Of a stretch of DNA of 64,000 nucleotides, positions 52,156 through 60,890 are shown piece by piece. The DNA comes from Bacteroidales bacterium UBA7569. GTDB taxonomy: Bacteria; Bacteroidota; Bacteroidia; Bacteroidales; Paludibacteraceae. The stretch covers positions 15,336-79,335 of the forward strand of contig DLLF01000005.1 in NCBI GenBank assembly GCA_002477945.1, in the 5' to 3' direction. Below the pieces are notes generated by a model that was not told the origin of the DNA, searched no databases, and saw nothing but the letters and a program-made list of their open reading frames with translations. The position numbers and the translations under genes are program-made. Position 1 is the first letter of the stretch. The number at the start of each line of letters is the position of its first letter.

Positions 52156-53328
52156 CTATTTTCTCCAAACCATTTTATTGACGACACCAGTATAGGATTG
52201 GATAAGTTTGACAACTTTGGTGCTGACATTCTCGTCTGTGTAGTTGGGAACCGGAGTTCCGTAATCTCCGTTCTGTACCAAAGCAACAGCGGTATCAACT
52301 GCTTGCAAAAGACTATGTTCATCAATGCCTGCCAGTATAAAACCTGCTTTATCCAAAGACTCTGGACGCTCGGTGCTTGTACGGATACATATAGCGGGGA
52401 ATGGATGTCCGATGCTGGTGAAGAATGAAGACTCTTCCGGTAGGGTGCCAGAATCAGATACTACTGCGAAAGCGTTCATTTGTAAGCAATTGTAGTCATG
52501 AAAACCTAATGGTTCGTGTTGTATTACGCGAGGATCAAGTACAAAGCCGTTTTGCTCTAAACGCTTACGGGAACGTGGGTGGCAACTATACAAAATGGGC
52601 ATATCGTACTTGGCTGCCATTTTATTGATGGCAGTGAATAAAGATGTGAAATTCTTTTCTGTGTCAATATTCTCTTCCCTGTGGGCGGAAAGCAGTATAT
52701 ATTTACCCTTTTGTAGTCCTAACCGTTGGTGAATATCGCTATTCTCAATCTCTTTGAGGTTCTCATGCAGTACTTCTGCCATGGGAGAGCCGGTAACATA
52801 CGTGCGCTCCTTGGGCAATCCACATTCTGCCAAATAGCGACGAGCATGTTCCGAATAGGCAAGATTCACATCTGAAATAATATCCACAATGCGGCGGTTT
52901 GTTTCCTCCGGAAGACATTCATCTTTGCAACGGTTTCCTGCCTCCATGTGGAAGATAGGAATATGCAAGCGTTTCGCACCAATAACGCCTAAGCAAGAGT
53001 TAGTGTCTCCTAATACAAGCACAGCATCCGGCTTTGTGACAACCATTAGTTTGTATGATTGGGCTATGATGTTGCCCATTGTCTCTCCTAAATCGTTGCC
53101 GACAGCATCCATATAGACCTCTGGGTCTGCCAATTTGAGGTCACGGAAGAATATCCCATTGAGGTTGTAGTCATAGTTTTGTCCTGTGTGCGCCAAGATG
53201 GTGTCGAAGTACTTGCGGCACTTGTTAATAACTGCAGCCAGACGGATAATCTCAGGACGGGTCCCGACAATGATAAGCAGCTTTAGTTTGCCATTATCGG
53301 CAAAATGTATGTTGTTATAATCTTGCAT
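52156..53328 (-). CDS. capG: UDP-N-acetylglucosamine 2-epimerase family (CapG/WbjD type)
   Basis: This 390-residue protein has LLIIVGTRPEIIRLAAVI at the start, then HTGQNYD, HMEAGNRC and LSAHREENID, and the C-terminal SDSGTLPEESSF, which are the catalytic and UDP-binding motifs of the WecB fold. Placed after CapE- and CapF-like genes it is likely the C2 epimerase that yields UDP-N-acetyl-L-fucosamine rather than the ordinary UDP-ManNAc enzyme. The N-terminal 14 residues before the first strand are longer than usual. Confidence 0.88.
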   Translation of the reverse strand: MQDYNNIHFADNGKLKLLIIVGTRPEIIRLAAVINKCRKYFDTILAHTGQNYDYNLNGIFFRDLKLADPEVYMDAVGNDLGETMGNIIAQSYKLMVVTKPDAVLVLGDTNSCLGVIGAKRLHIPIFHMEAGNRCKDECLPEETNRRIVDIISDVNLAYSEHARRYLAECGLPKERTYVTGSPMAEVLHENLKEIENSDIHQRLGLQKGKYILLSAHREENIDTEKNFTSLFTAINKMAAKYDMPILYSCHPRSRKRLEQNGFVLDPRVIQHEPLGFHDYNCLQMNAFAVVSDSGTLPEESSFFTSIGHPFPAICIRTSTERPESLDKAGFILAGIDEHSLLQAVDTAVALVQNGDYGTPVPNYTDENVSTKVVKLIQSYTGVVNKMVWRK

Positions 53329-53342
53329 GATCAGTTGTTTTG

Positions 53343-54551
53343 TTATTTCTCTTTCACCGGTAGAAAATAAGTATCAGGTTTATTTGCATCGAATACCTCA
53401 TTGCAGTACATTACGGTAACCAGATTTTGTGTATCAGATAGATTGATTATGTTATGAGTGTAACCAGGGAGCATGTGTACACATTCTATCTTCTCACCGC
53501 TTACCTCAAATTCAATGATTTCATCAGAATCTATTTTGCGCTCTTGAATCAGACCATGCCCACTGACAACAATGAAGAACTCCCATTTCGTGTTATGCCA
53601 ATGTTGTCCCTTGGTAATACCCGGTTTGGATATATTGATGCTCACTTGCCCGCAATTAAGAGTGTGTACCAACTCGGTGAATGAACCTCGTTGGTCAATA
53701 TTCATCTTCAAAGGAAACGCTACTTTCTCTTTTGGAAGATAACTCAAATAAGTAGAGTATAATTTCTTTGCCAGGGAATTAGCAGGAATCTCAGGAATGG
53801 TCAGTGTCTCTGGTTGCTTGGCAATGGTGTATATTAAATCTACTATTTCACCGAGTGTGGCTTTGTGTGTAATGGGACAATAGTAATAATGCCCCTCTTC
53901 ATTCGGAATAGCATCTACCCCATCAAACTCGCATCTATGGGAATTACCCTGCAAAGCGGCAATCATTTCATCTACAAGGTCATCGATGTACAGCAACTCC
54001 ATTTCTACGCTACGATCATTTACCTGAATGGGCAAATCATGCGCAATGTTGTAACAGAATGTCGCAACGGCGGAATTGTAGTTTGGACGACACCATTTAC
54101 CGAACAAGTTAGGAAAGCGGTACACTAAAACGGGTGCCCCTGTTTTTTCTGCATATTCAAACATCAATTCCTCCCCTGCTTTTTTGCTCTTTCCATATTC
54201 GCTATTGCCAAAACGCCCTGCTAATGTTGCTTGCACAGACGATGAAATCATTACAGGGCAAGTGTTATGATTTTTTTGAAGAGTGTCTAACAATTGGCTT
54301 GCAAAGCCAAAGTTCCCTTGCATAAACTCTTCCTGATTTTTCGGACGGTTTACACCTGCCAAATTGAAAACGAAATCACAATCTTGACAATACCTGTCTA
54401 AATCTGCTGAAGTGGAATCTATGTCGTACTCATATACAGACTCAATGGCAAGAGCACCATAGCACTTGGCTTTTCCTTCACGGATATTATTGAGTTGTGC
54501 ACACAAGTTCTTTCCTACGAACCCTTTGGCTCCGGTAACCAGTATCTTCAT
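53343..54551 (-). CDS. capF: CapF-like bifunctional sugar-nucleotide epimerase/reductase
   Basis: This 402-residue protein has an SDR domain with GAKGFVGKNL, then YGKSKKAGE (catalytic Y-x3-K), followed by a C-terminal cupin (from about residue 285: GSFTELVHT, then KGQHWHNTKWEFF and GYTHNIINL). The fusion of SDR and cupin is diagnostic of CapF, which reduces and epimerises an intermediate in UDP-L-FucNAc synthesis. It lies 14 bases upstream of the CapG-like gene and 23 bases after CapE-like. Confidence 0.93.
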   Translation of the reverse strand: MKILVTGAKGFVGKNLCAQLNNIREGKAKCYGALAIESVYEYDIDSTSADLDRYCQDCDFVFNLAGVNRPKNQEEFMQGNFGFASQLLDTLQKNHNTCPVMISSSVQATLAGRFGNSEYGKSKKAGEELMFEYAEKTGAPVLVYRFPNLFGKWCRPNYNSAVATFCYNIAHDLPIQVNDRSVEMELLYIDDLVDEMIAALQGNSHRCEFDGVDAIPNEEGHYYYCPITHKATLGEIVDLIYTIAKQPETLTIPEIPANSLAKKLYSTYLSYLPKEKVAFPLKMNIDQRGSFTELVHTLNCGQVSINISKPGITKGQHWHNTKWEFFIVVSGHGLIQERKIDSDEIIEFEVSGEKIECVHMLPGYTHNIINLSDTQNLVTVMYCNEVFDANKPDTYFLPVKEK

Positions 54552-54574
54552 ATAGTGTGAATAATGTTGTTTAC

Positions 54575-55624
54575 CTATTTCGCTATATTGGCGATACCGT
54601 GTAATTCATTTTGTATGTACTCCAACGATGCAATTTTTGCTTTGGTTTCCTCCAAATTGAGCCGTAGGGTATTGTCAGAGTTAAATTCTGTTAGAGTAAC
54701 ACGTTTTTCATCTCCCTCTGTGAAGTACTTGTCGTAATTGAGAGAACGATTATCAGCGGGTACACGATAGAAATCACCCATGTCAACGGCTTTGGAACAT
54801 TCTTCATTTGTGAGCAATGTCTCATATAATTTTTCACCGTGGCGCATGCCAATGACTTTGATATCTTCTTTTTTTCCGCCGAACAACTCGCACACAGCCT
54901 CTGCTTGTGTTTGGATAGTACATGCGGGTGCTTTTTGAACGAAAATATCACCATTTTGCCCGTTCTCAAATGCGAACAGCACAAGGTCAACCGCTTCTTC
55001 CAATGACATGATAAAACGGGTCATTTTCGGCTCTGTAATAGTAATGGGATTGCCGTTGCGGATTTGCTCTATCCACAGAGGAATAACACTGCCACGAGAA
55101 CACATCACGTTGCCGTAGCGTGTGCAACAAATGCGTGTGTTGCGCGAATTGCGACTTTTTGCCACTGCCACTTTTTCTTCGATGGCTTTGGTTATGCCCA
55201 TAGCATTGATGGGGTAGGCTGCTTTGTCCGTAGAAAGACAGATAACGCACTCTACACCACATTCAATGGCCGCAGTAAGTACATTATCTGTTCCCATTAC
55301 GTTGGTTTTTACGGCTTCCATAGGGAAAAATTCGCAACTTGGCACTTGTTTCAGTGCAGCAGCATGGAAGATGTAATCGGTACCGGGCATCGCACTACGG
55401 CAACTTTCCAATGAGCGTACATCGCCGATATAGAACTTTATCTTATGTGCAGATTTTGGGTACTTTGCCTGATACTCATGGCGCATATCGTCTTGTTTCT
55501 TCTCATCACGGGAAAATATACGGATTTCTTTGATGTCTGTATCAAGAAACCTGCGGAGTACAGCATTGCCAAAACTGCCTGTACCGCCTGTAATCATTAG
55601 AACTTTGTCTTTGAAGATTGACAT
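54575..55624 (-). CDS. capE: CapE-like UDP-GlcNAc 4,6-dehydratase/5-epimerase
   Basis: This 349-residue protein starts with TGGTGSFGNAVLRRFL and has ISTDKAAYPINAMGITKA-like CLSTDKAAYPIN followed by MGITKAIEEK. In this family the catalytic tyrosine of Y-x3-K is replaced by M-x3-K, exactly as seen here. It converts UDP-GlcNAc to a 4-keto-6-deoxy sugar and begins the UDP-L-FucNAc pathway completed by the next two genes. Confidence 0.92.
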   Translation of the reverse strand: MSIFKDKVLMITGGTGSFGNAVLRRFLDTDIKEIRIFSRDEKKQDDMRHEYQAKYPKSAHKIKFYIGDVRSLESCRSAMPGTDYIFHAAALKQVPSCEFFPMEAVKTNVMGTDNVLTAAIECGVECVICLSTDKAAYPINAMGITKAIEEKVAVAKSRNSRNTRICCTRYGNVMCSRGSVIPLWIEQIRNGNPITITEPKMTRFIMSLEEAVDLVLFAFENGQNGDIFVQKAPACTIQTQAEAVCELFGGKKEDIKVIGMRHGEKLYETLLTNEECSKAVDMGDFYRVPADNRSLNYDKYFTEGDEKRVTLTEFNSDNTLRLNLEETKAKIASLEYIQNELHGIANIAK

Positions 55625-55654
55625 ATATGTATTGTGTTTTTTATAGAGTTAATA

Positions 55655-55804
55655 CTAATCTTTGTGGAACAAGTCACGGGTGTAATTTTTGAATTGAACG
55701 TCGTCTTGGCGGGTATCGTTCAACACGTCTCGTCTCTGTTTCAAGTTTGGATATTGTTCATGATTGTGGTTTGTGACATACCAATCACAATTACAACCGT
55801 GCAT
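55655..55804 (-). CDS. Possible small ORF between the dehydrogenase and capE-like genes
   Basis: A 49-codon frame begins MHGCNCDWYV inside the last codons of the dehydrogenase gene and ends DLFHKD. It fills most of the 165-base gap. No ribosome site or family is recognised. It may be a gene remnant or chance. Confidence 0.2.
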   Translation of the reverse strand: MHGCNCDWYVTNHNHEQYPNLKQRRDVLNDTRQDDVQFKNYTRDLFHKD

Positions 55805-57080
55805 CCACAAGGCTGCGGTCGATGAAGTTCTTTACGTCGAAGATGACCGCCCCCTGCTCTTTGTACTTGCGGAAGTCGAAGGTCTTGAACTGGTCGTGGC
55901 ACACGCAGGCGATAACGGCGGCGTAGGGCTTGTCGGGGTCGATGGCGGGGATAAGGTCTTTGCCGTACTCGCGCTTCACCACCTCGGGGCTTGCCCACGG
56001 GTCGTAGATATCCACATGGCAACCGAAATCCTCCAACTCGTTGGCGATGTCCACCACCTTCGTATTGCGGCAGTCTGGGCAGTTCTCCTTGAAGGTAACA
56101 CCGAGAATCAATACGTTGGAATTGAGGATTTTATGGTCGGTTTTAATCATCAATTTTAGCGTCTTGTCGGCGATAAACTTGGCGATGGAGTTGTTTACGG
56201 CACGCCCGCTGAGAATCACCTGCGGGTCATAGCCGAGCGATTTCGCCTTGTGCGCCAGGTAGTATGGATCCACCGAGATACAATGCCCGCCGACCAGTCC
56301 GGGGCGGTATTTGAGGAAGTTCCACTTGGTGCCTGCCGCCTCAATGACGTCGTTGGTGTCGATGCCCACGCGGTCGCAGATGAGTGCGAGTTCGTTCATA
56401 AACGAGATGTTCACATCACGCTGGCTGTTCTCCACCGCCTTTGCCGCCTCCGCCACTTTCATGTTCGGTGCGCGGTGGGTGCCGTTTTCCAGAATCGAGT
56501 TGTAGAGGGCGTCCACGATGTCTGCTACCTCGGGCGTGGAACCCGAAGTGATTTTCTTGATTTTGGTCAGGGTGTTGATTTTGTCGCCGGGGTTGATTCG
56601 CTCGGGCGAGTAGCCGCAGAAAAAGTCGCTGTTGAACTTCAGTCCGCTGTTGCGCTCCAATACGGGTACGCAGTCTTCCTCGGTGCAACCCGGGTAAACG
56701 GTTGATTCGTAGATAACTATGTCTCCCGTGTTGAGCGTCTTGCCGATGGTCTCGCTCGCGCGGAGCAGCGGCGTGAGGTCGGGGTTGTTGAAACGGTCGA
56801 TGGGGGTGGGGACGGTAACGATATAGGTGTTCACCTGCCGCAGTGCCTCGGGGTCGGAAGTGAAAGTGAGTCCGATTTTGCGGGTGGTGTTGTATGCTTC
56901 GCGTGCCTGCTTCATACCAATCAGATCGGCTTCAAGGGTATGGTCTTTGCCGGATTCCAGTTCTTCCACGCGGTCTTTGTTGACATCAAAGCCGATGACG
57001 CGGTATTTCTTGCCGTATTCGATAGCCAAGGGCAGACCTACATATCCGAGACCCACCACGGCGATTTTAATTTCTTTCAT
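55791..57080 (-). CDS. Nucleotide-sugar C6 dehydrogenase (TviB/WbpO type)
   Basis: This 429-residue protein oxidises a UDP-N-acetylhexosamine to the uronic acid using NAD. It has the NAD-binding VGLGYVGLPLA, the linker YESTVYPGCTEEDC, AAGTKWNFLKYRPGLV and the catalytic cysteine motif GGHCISVDPYYL near residue 265. The latter pattern groups it with TviB and WbpO (UDP-GlcNAc/UDP-GalNAc dehydrogenases) rather than UDP-glucose dehydrogenase. It is the first gene of the locus and is clearly GC-richer than the glycosyltransferase genes. A C-terminal substrate-binding domain is complete. Confidence 0.93.
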   Translation of the reverse strand: MKEIKIAVVGLGYVGLPLAIEYGKKYRVIGFDVNKDRVEELESGKDHTLEADLIGMKQAREAYNTTRKIGLTFTSDPEALRQVNTYIVTVPTPIDRFNNPDLTPLLRASETIGKTLNTGDIVIYESTVYPGCTEEDCVPVLERNSGLKFNSDFFCGYSPERINPGDKINTLTKIKKITSGSTPEVADIVDALYNSILENGTHRAPNMKVAEAAKAVENSQRDVNISFMNELALICDRVGIDTNDVIEAAGTKWNFLKYRPGLVGGHCISVDPYYLAHKAKSLGYDPQVILSGRAVNNSIAKFIADKTLKLMIKTDHKILNSNVLILGVTFKENCPDCRNTKVVDIANELEDFGCHVDIYDPWASPEVVKREYGKDLIPAIDPDKPYAAVIACVCHDQFKTFDFRKYKEQGAVIFDVKNFIDRSLVDARL

Positions 57081-57230
57081 GTAATTCTTTGTATATTAAC
57101 CGATATTTTTATGAGAATATCAATGAAACATTGTGTTGTTCGGGATATTAGTCGCAATTACGCATTGTTAGGCATAAATGCAACATATAACATAAAATGT
57201 CACACTATTACAAATAACCTAATTAAAGTG

Positions 57231-57238
57231 CAAAGTTA
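57231..57238 (-). promoter_or_regulatory. Promoter -7 element of the polysaccharide locus
   Basis: On the minus strand TAACTTTG matches TAnnTTTG without a clear upstream TTTG. The leader to the first ATG would be about 145 bases, long and AT-rich; no antiterminator gene of the UpxY type is in the window. Confidence 0.5.
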
Positions 57239-57460
57239 CGTAAAAAAAACGAAGAACGAGCATTTCTGATATTTAATGTTTTCTTTTCTTCCTGTCTTGT
57301 TCCCGATTTTTGTGTGCCGTTTGTTCCTGTGTGCTGAGGCTTTTGACGGTTTTCTGTTCTTCGGAAACTCCTTTGAAAGCAGGCAGAATCCCATGGATTT
57401 GCAATGCCCGTCATATCGGGCAATTGTCTTTCTTGGCGGAATAGCATACCCGCATGTTCG

Positions 57461-57495
57461 AGATCTCAACGACCCCTGAAGCCGACCTCGACGAC
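57461..57495 (+). repeat. Intergenic repeat family I, degenerate copy e
   Basis: ATCTCAACGACCCCTGAAGC and CCGACCTCGACGA repeat the blocks seen at 6633 and 14193. The surrounding 57240-57610 stretch has no supported gene. Confidence 0.4.
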
Positions 57496-57616
57496 TGCTC
57501 GGCGAGCGGAAGATGCACAGCGGACTCTATCTGCCTTGATCCCGCCGTTTGCCTTCGTCCGTTTTCGTTCCGCTCCTCCCGAAAAAAATGCCAAAAGAGA
57601 AAATATCTTCCAAATA

Positions 57617-57648
57617 CTTGTGAGTTCAAAATAAATGTAGTACTTTTG
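57617..57648 (+). promoter_or_regulatory. Promoter of the rplM-rpsI-rpsB-tsf operon
   Basis: CTTG at 57617-57620 and TACTTTTG at 57641-57648 are 20 bases apart, giving a leader of about 110 bases before rplM. Confidence 0.7.
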
Positions 57649-57764
57649 CAAGCCGTTTTAATGCGGTGGTGCGTTTGCACTATAACTAATTTATTATTAT
57701 TTAATTACGTCCGGTTGTGCAGTGGTAAGATGTCTGTAGACCGAACCGAAAAACAACAAAAACA

Positions 57765-58220
57765 GTGGATACATTAAGTTACAAAACCCTGTCGGTGAAC
57801 AAGGCTACCGCTCAGAAAGAGTGGGTCTTGGTTGATGCTACCGACTTGGTGTTGGGCCGTATGTGCTCAAAGGTTGCCAAACTGTTGCGCGGCAAGTACA
57901 AACCGAGTTTCACTCCTAATGTGGACTGCGGTGACAATGTGATTATTATTAACGCCGACAAGGTTGCTCTGACGGGTAACAAATGGAACGGCAAAACCTA
58001 TGTACGCTACACAGGCTACCCCGGTGGTCAGCGTGAGTTTACGCCTGCCGCTCTGAAAGAAAAAGGTGCCGATCGCCTTATCAGGAAAGTGGTAAAGGGT
58101 ATGCTCCCGAAGAACCGTCTCGGTGATCGCTTGATTGACAACCTTTATGTGTTTGCAGGTGCTGAGCATAATATGCAGGCACAGCAACCTAAACAAATTG
58201 ATTTGAACACACTTAAATAA
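57765..58220 (+). CDS. rplM: 50S ribosomal protein L13
   Basis: This 151-residue protein starts at a GTG codon (GTG GAT ACA TTA AGT), which corresponds to the MDTLSYKT start of Bacteroidales L13. KEWVLVDATDLVLGR is followed by the L13 signature around LLRGKYKPSFTP, then NVIIINADKVALTGNKW and VKGMLPKNRLG. It binds 23S rRNA early in 50S assembly. rpsI follows eight bases later, the usual L13-S9 pair. Confidence 0.97.
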   Translation: MDTLSYKTLSVNKATAQKEWVLVDATDLVLGRMCSKVAKLLRGKYKPSFTPNVDCGDNVIIINADKVALTGNKWNGKTYVRYTGYPGGQREFTPAALKEKGADRLIRKVVKGMLPKNRLGDRLIDNLYVFAGAEHNMQAQQPKQIDLNTLK

Positions 58221-58228
58221 TTCAACAA

Positions 58229-58615
58229 ATGGAAGTAGTAAATGCTTTAGGTAGAAGAAAAGCGGCAATCGCTCGCGTTTTCTTTGCAGAAGGACAAGGC
58301 AAAATCACTATCAATAAGAAAGATTTGGAAACTTATTTCCCGTCGCCTATCCTGCAATATATTGTTAAGCAACCGTTGAATAAGTTGGGTGTGGCTGAAA
58401 AATATGACATCACCGTTATCCTCGATGGCGGCGGATTCAAAGGGCAGGCAGAGGCATTGCGCTTGGCAATCGCCCGCGCTTTGGTTAAAATCAACCCCGA
58501 AGACAAACCCGCGCTGAAGGCTGAAGGTTTCATGACGCGTGATTCGCGTGAGGTTGAACGTAAGAAACCCGGTCAGCCGAAGGCTCGTAAGCACTTCCAG
58601 TTCAGCAAACGTTAA
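58229..58615 (+). CDS. rpsI: 30S ribosomal protein S9
   Basis: This 128-residue protein begins MEVVNALGRRKAAIARVF and ends with the basic tail KARKHFQFSKR, which reaches the P-site tRNA. GGGFKGQAEALRLAIARAL is the S9 signature block. It is co-transcribed with rplM. Confidence 0.97.
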   Translation: MEVVNALGRRKAAIARVFFAEGQGKITINKKDLETYFPSPILQYIVKQPLNKLGVAEKYDITVILDGGGFKGQAEALRLAIARALVKINPEDKPALKAEGFMTRDSREVERKKPGQPKARKHFQFSKR

Positions 58616-58693
58616 TACGGTTCCTACAAATCCTGCAGATTCCTTCCGGACTACTGCGGGATTCTTTTGGTTGCTGAAGGCTGTTCTCGCCTG

Positions 58694-58716
58694 CCGCATG
58701 AGTAGGAATCATGCGG
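58694..58716 (+). promoter_or_regulatory. Hairpin in the leader of rpsB
   Basis: CCGCATGA pairs perfectly with TCATGCGG around a GTAGGAA loop, and flanking bases can extend the stem. It lies 60 bases before rpsB in the 161-base gap after rpsI, lacks a T run and is therefore more likely a regulatory leader, such as an S2-binding site, than a terminator. Confidence 0.35.
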
Positions 58717-58776
58717 TGTACGGCAAACCGAGAGAGATGGAACATACAATAACATAACAAATTAAAACAAATTACA

Positions 58777-59619
58777 ATGAGAACAAATTTCGACGAATTG
58801 CTTGAGGCTGGCGCACATTTCGGACACCTCAAGCGCAAATGGAATCCTGCAATGGCTCCTTATATCTTCATGGAGCGTAACGGTATTCACATCATTGACC
58901 TCAACAAAACGGTCATCAAAGTGGAAGAAGCAGCAGAGGCTCTGAAGAACATCGCAAAGAGCGGTCGCAAGATCCTGTTTGTGGCTACCAAGAAACAAGC
59001 CAAGGAAGTGGTCGCTGAAAAGGCTAAGGAAATTGGTATGCCATACATCACAGAACGTTGGGCAGGAGGTATGTTGACCAACTTCCCCACAATCCGCAAG
59101 GCTGTGAAGAAAATGTCCAATATCGACAAGATGATGACCGACGGCACATTCGACAATATCTCCAAACGCGAGAAACTCCAGATTACACGCCAACGCGAGA
59201 AGTTGGAGAAGAACCTCGGCTCTATTGCCGATCTTACACGTCTCCCCTCTGCATTGTTCGTTGTGGACGTATGCAAAGAGAATATCGCTGTTCGTGAGGC
59301 TCTCCGCTTGGGTATCCCCGTATTCGGTATTGTGGACACCAACTCCGATCCCACTCCTATCGATTTCGTAATCCCTGCCAACGATGATGCAACAAAATCC
59401 ATTGAGGTAATCCTCAACGCTGTTTGCGAGGCAATCAAAGAAGGTCTGGAAGAACGCAAGGTGGAGAAGGCGGACGAAAATGCTGCCCAGCAGAATGCGG
59501 AAGGCGAAGCACCCGCACCACGCCGTACACGGGTGAGAAAATCCGCTCCCAAGGCAGAGCCCGTGAAGGAAGAAACACCTGCCAAGGAAGAGAATACTGA
59601 AGTAAAGGAAGCAGAATAA
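58777..59619 (+). CDS. rpsB: 30S ribosomal protein S2
   Basis: This 280-residue protein has the S2 core ending near residue 230 (HFGHLKRKWNPAMAPYIF, then ATKKQAKEVV, GGMLTNFPTI and GIPVFGIVDTNSDP). A Glu/Ala/Lys-rich extension of about 50 residues follows, longer than in E. coli and typical of Bacteroidota. S2 joins the small subunit late and binds S1-equivalent sites. tsf follows 23 bases downstream. Confidence 0.97.
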   Translation: MRTNFDELLEAGAHFGHLKRKWNPAMAPYIFMERNGIHIIDLNKTVIKVEEAAEALKNIAKSGRKILFVATKKQAKEVVAEKAKEIGMPYITERWAGGMLTNFPTIRKAVKKMSNIDKMMTDGTFDNISKREKLQITRQREKLEKNLGSIADLTRLPSALFVVDVCKENIAVREALRLGIPVFGIVDTNSDPTPIDFVIPANDDATKSIEVILNAVCEAIKEGLEERKVEKADENAAQQNAEGEAPAPRRTRVRKSAPKAEPVKEETPAKEENTEVKEAE

Positions 59620-59642
59620 TTACTCTTGAAAATACTATCATT

Positions 59643-60632
59643 ATGGCTGTATCATTGGCTGATATAAAGAAACTGCGCGACATCACCGGCGCAGGTATGA
59701 TGGACGTGAAAAAAGCACTCGAAGAGGCTAACGGCGATTTCGAGGTGGCGAAAGACCTCCTCCGCAAGCGCGGACAGGCTATTGCTGCCAAGCGCTCCGA
59801 CCGTGAGGCTTCCGAAGGTTGTGTTCTGGCTAAGGCGGTTGACGGCTTTGGGGCTATTGTGGCTGTTAAGTGCGAAACCGACTTCGTGGCTAAGAACGCC
59901 GACTTCGTGGCTTTGGTTAAAAAGATTCTCGACCTGGCAATCGCCGAGCGCCCTCAGAGTCTGGACGAGTTGAAAGCACTGAAAGCGGGTAATCTCACGG
60001 TGGCTGAGTTGGTAACCGAACGCTCCGGCGTGACGGGCGAGAAGATGGAATTGGCAGACTATGCCTTCCTCTCTGCACCTAAGGTAGATGCGTACAACCA
60101 CCTTGGAAACAAGTTGTCAACCATCGTTGCCGCTTCCGATGCAAATGCTTCGGAAGACATCGTTCATGGCGTAGCAATGCAGGTTGCCGCTATGGCACCT
60201 ATCGCACTCGATGCCGACCATGTTCCTGCCGAGGTGAAAGAACATGAATTGAAAGTGGCTGTGGAGAAAACACAGCAGGACGAAGTGAACAAGGCTGTGG
60301 AGAACGCACTCCGCAAAGCCGGTATCAATCCGTCTCACGTGGATACCGATGAACATATCGAATCCAATACCGCCAAAGGTTGGCTCACTCCCGAGCAGGC
60401 ACAGCAGGCACGCAACATCAAAACCAACGTGGCTCAAGAGGCCGCACAAAACATCAACATGAAAAAGGTGGAGATGATTGCACAAGGCCGTCTGCAGAAG
60501 TTCTTGAAAGAATCCACTCTTGTAGAGCAGATCTACGTGATGTCCGAAGAGAAGGAACTCGTGAAGGATGTGCTCCGCAAAGCAAATGTTACTATCACCG
60601 ACTTCCGTCGTGTAACGCTCAACGTGGACTGA
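59643..60632 (+). CDS. tsf: Elongation factor Ts
   Basis: This 329-residue protein regenerates EF-Tu-GTP by nucleotide exchange. The N-terminal UBA-like ADIKKLRDITGAGMMDVKKA, the VAVKCETDFVAKN signature and a second core repeat are all present. It is longer than E. coli EF-Ts owing to an inserted helical segment of the core (about residues 205-265), common in Bacteroidota. It ends the operon and is followed by a terminator. Confidence 0.97.
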   Translation: MAVSLADIKKLRDITGAGMMDVKKALEEANGDFEVAKDLLRKRGQAIAAKRSDREASEGCVLAKAVDGFGAIVAVKCETDFVAKNADFVALVKKILDLAIAERPQSLDELKALKAGNLTVAELVTERSGVTGEKMELADYAFLSAPKVDAYNHLGNKLSTIVAASDANASEDIVHGVAMQVAAMAPIALDADHVPAEVKEHELKVAVEKTQQDEVNKAVENALRKAGINPSHVDTDEHIESNTAKGWLTPEQAQQARNIKTNVAQEAAQNINMKKVEMIAQGRLQKFLKESTLVEQIYVMSEEKELVKDVLRKANVTITDFRRVTLNVD

Positions 60633-60664
60633 TCCGCCTGCGGACAACATCCCGTTGGTAAATA

Positions 60665-60705
60665 AAGAAGGCTTTCTCCCTTGCGGAGAGAGCCTTCTTG
60701 TTTCT
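60665..60705 (+). terminator. Terminator of the ribosomal-protein operon
   Basis: AAGAAGGCTTTCTCC pairs with GGAGAGAGCCTTCTT across a short loop, followed by GTTTCTT. It lies 32 bases after tsf. Confidence 0.85.
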
Positions 60706-60793
60706 TGTGAGGAGAATTTTTTGGGAACTTTTCGCATAGCCGTTGGTTCGTATTCATGTATTTTTGCGGAAGAATGTCGCCTCCGCTCTGCGT

Positions 60794-60824
60794 TTTGCCG
60801 ATATGCTTTTTTGTTGTACCTTTG
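60794..60824 (+). promoter_or_regulatory. Promoter of the membrane acyltransferase gene
   Basis: TTTG at 60794-60797 and TACCTTTG at 60817-60824 are 19 bases apart, a full consensus match, 66 bases before the ATG at 60891. Confidence 0.75.
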
Positions 60825-60890
60825 CGCGTATGGAGGTGTGCTTTGCACAATGTGCGGAGACCTTTTTCGAATAATTGTAACAACGAGTAT

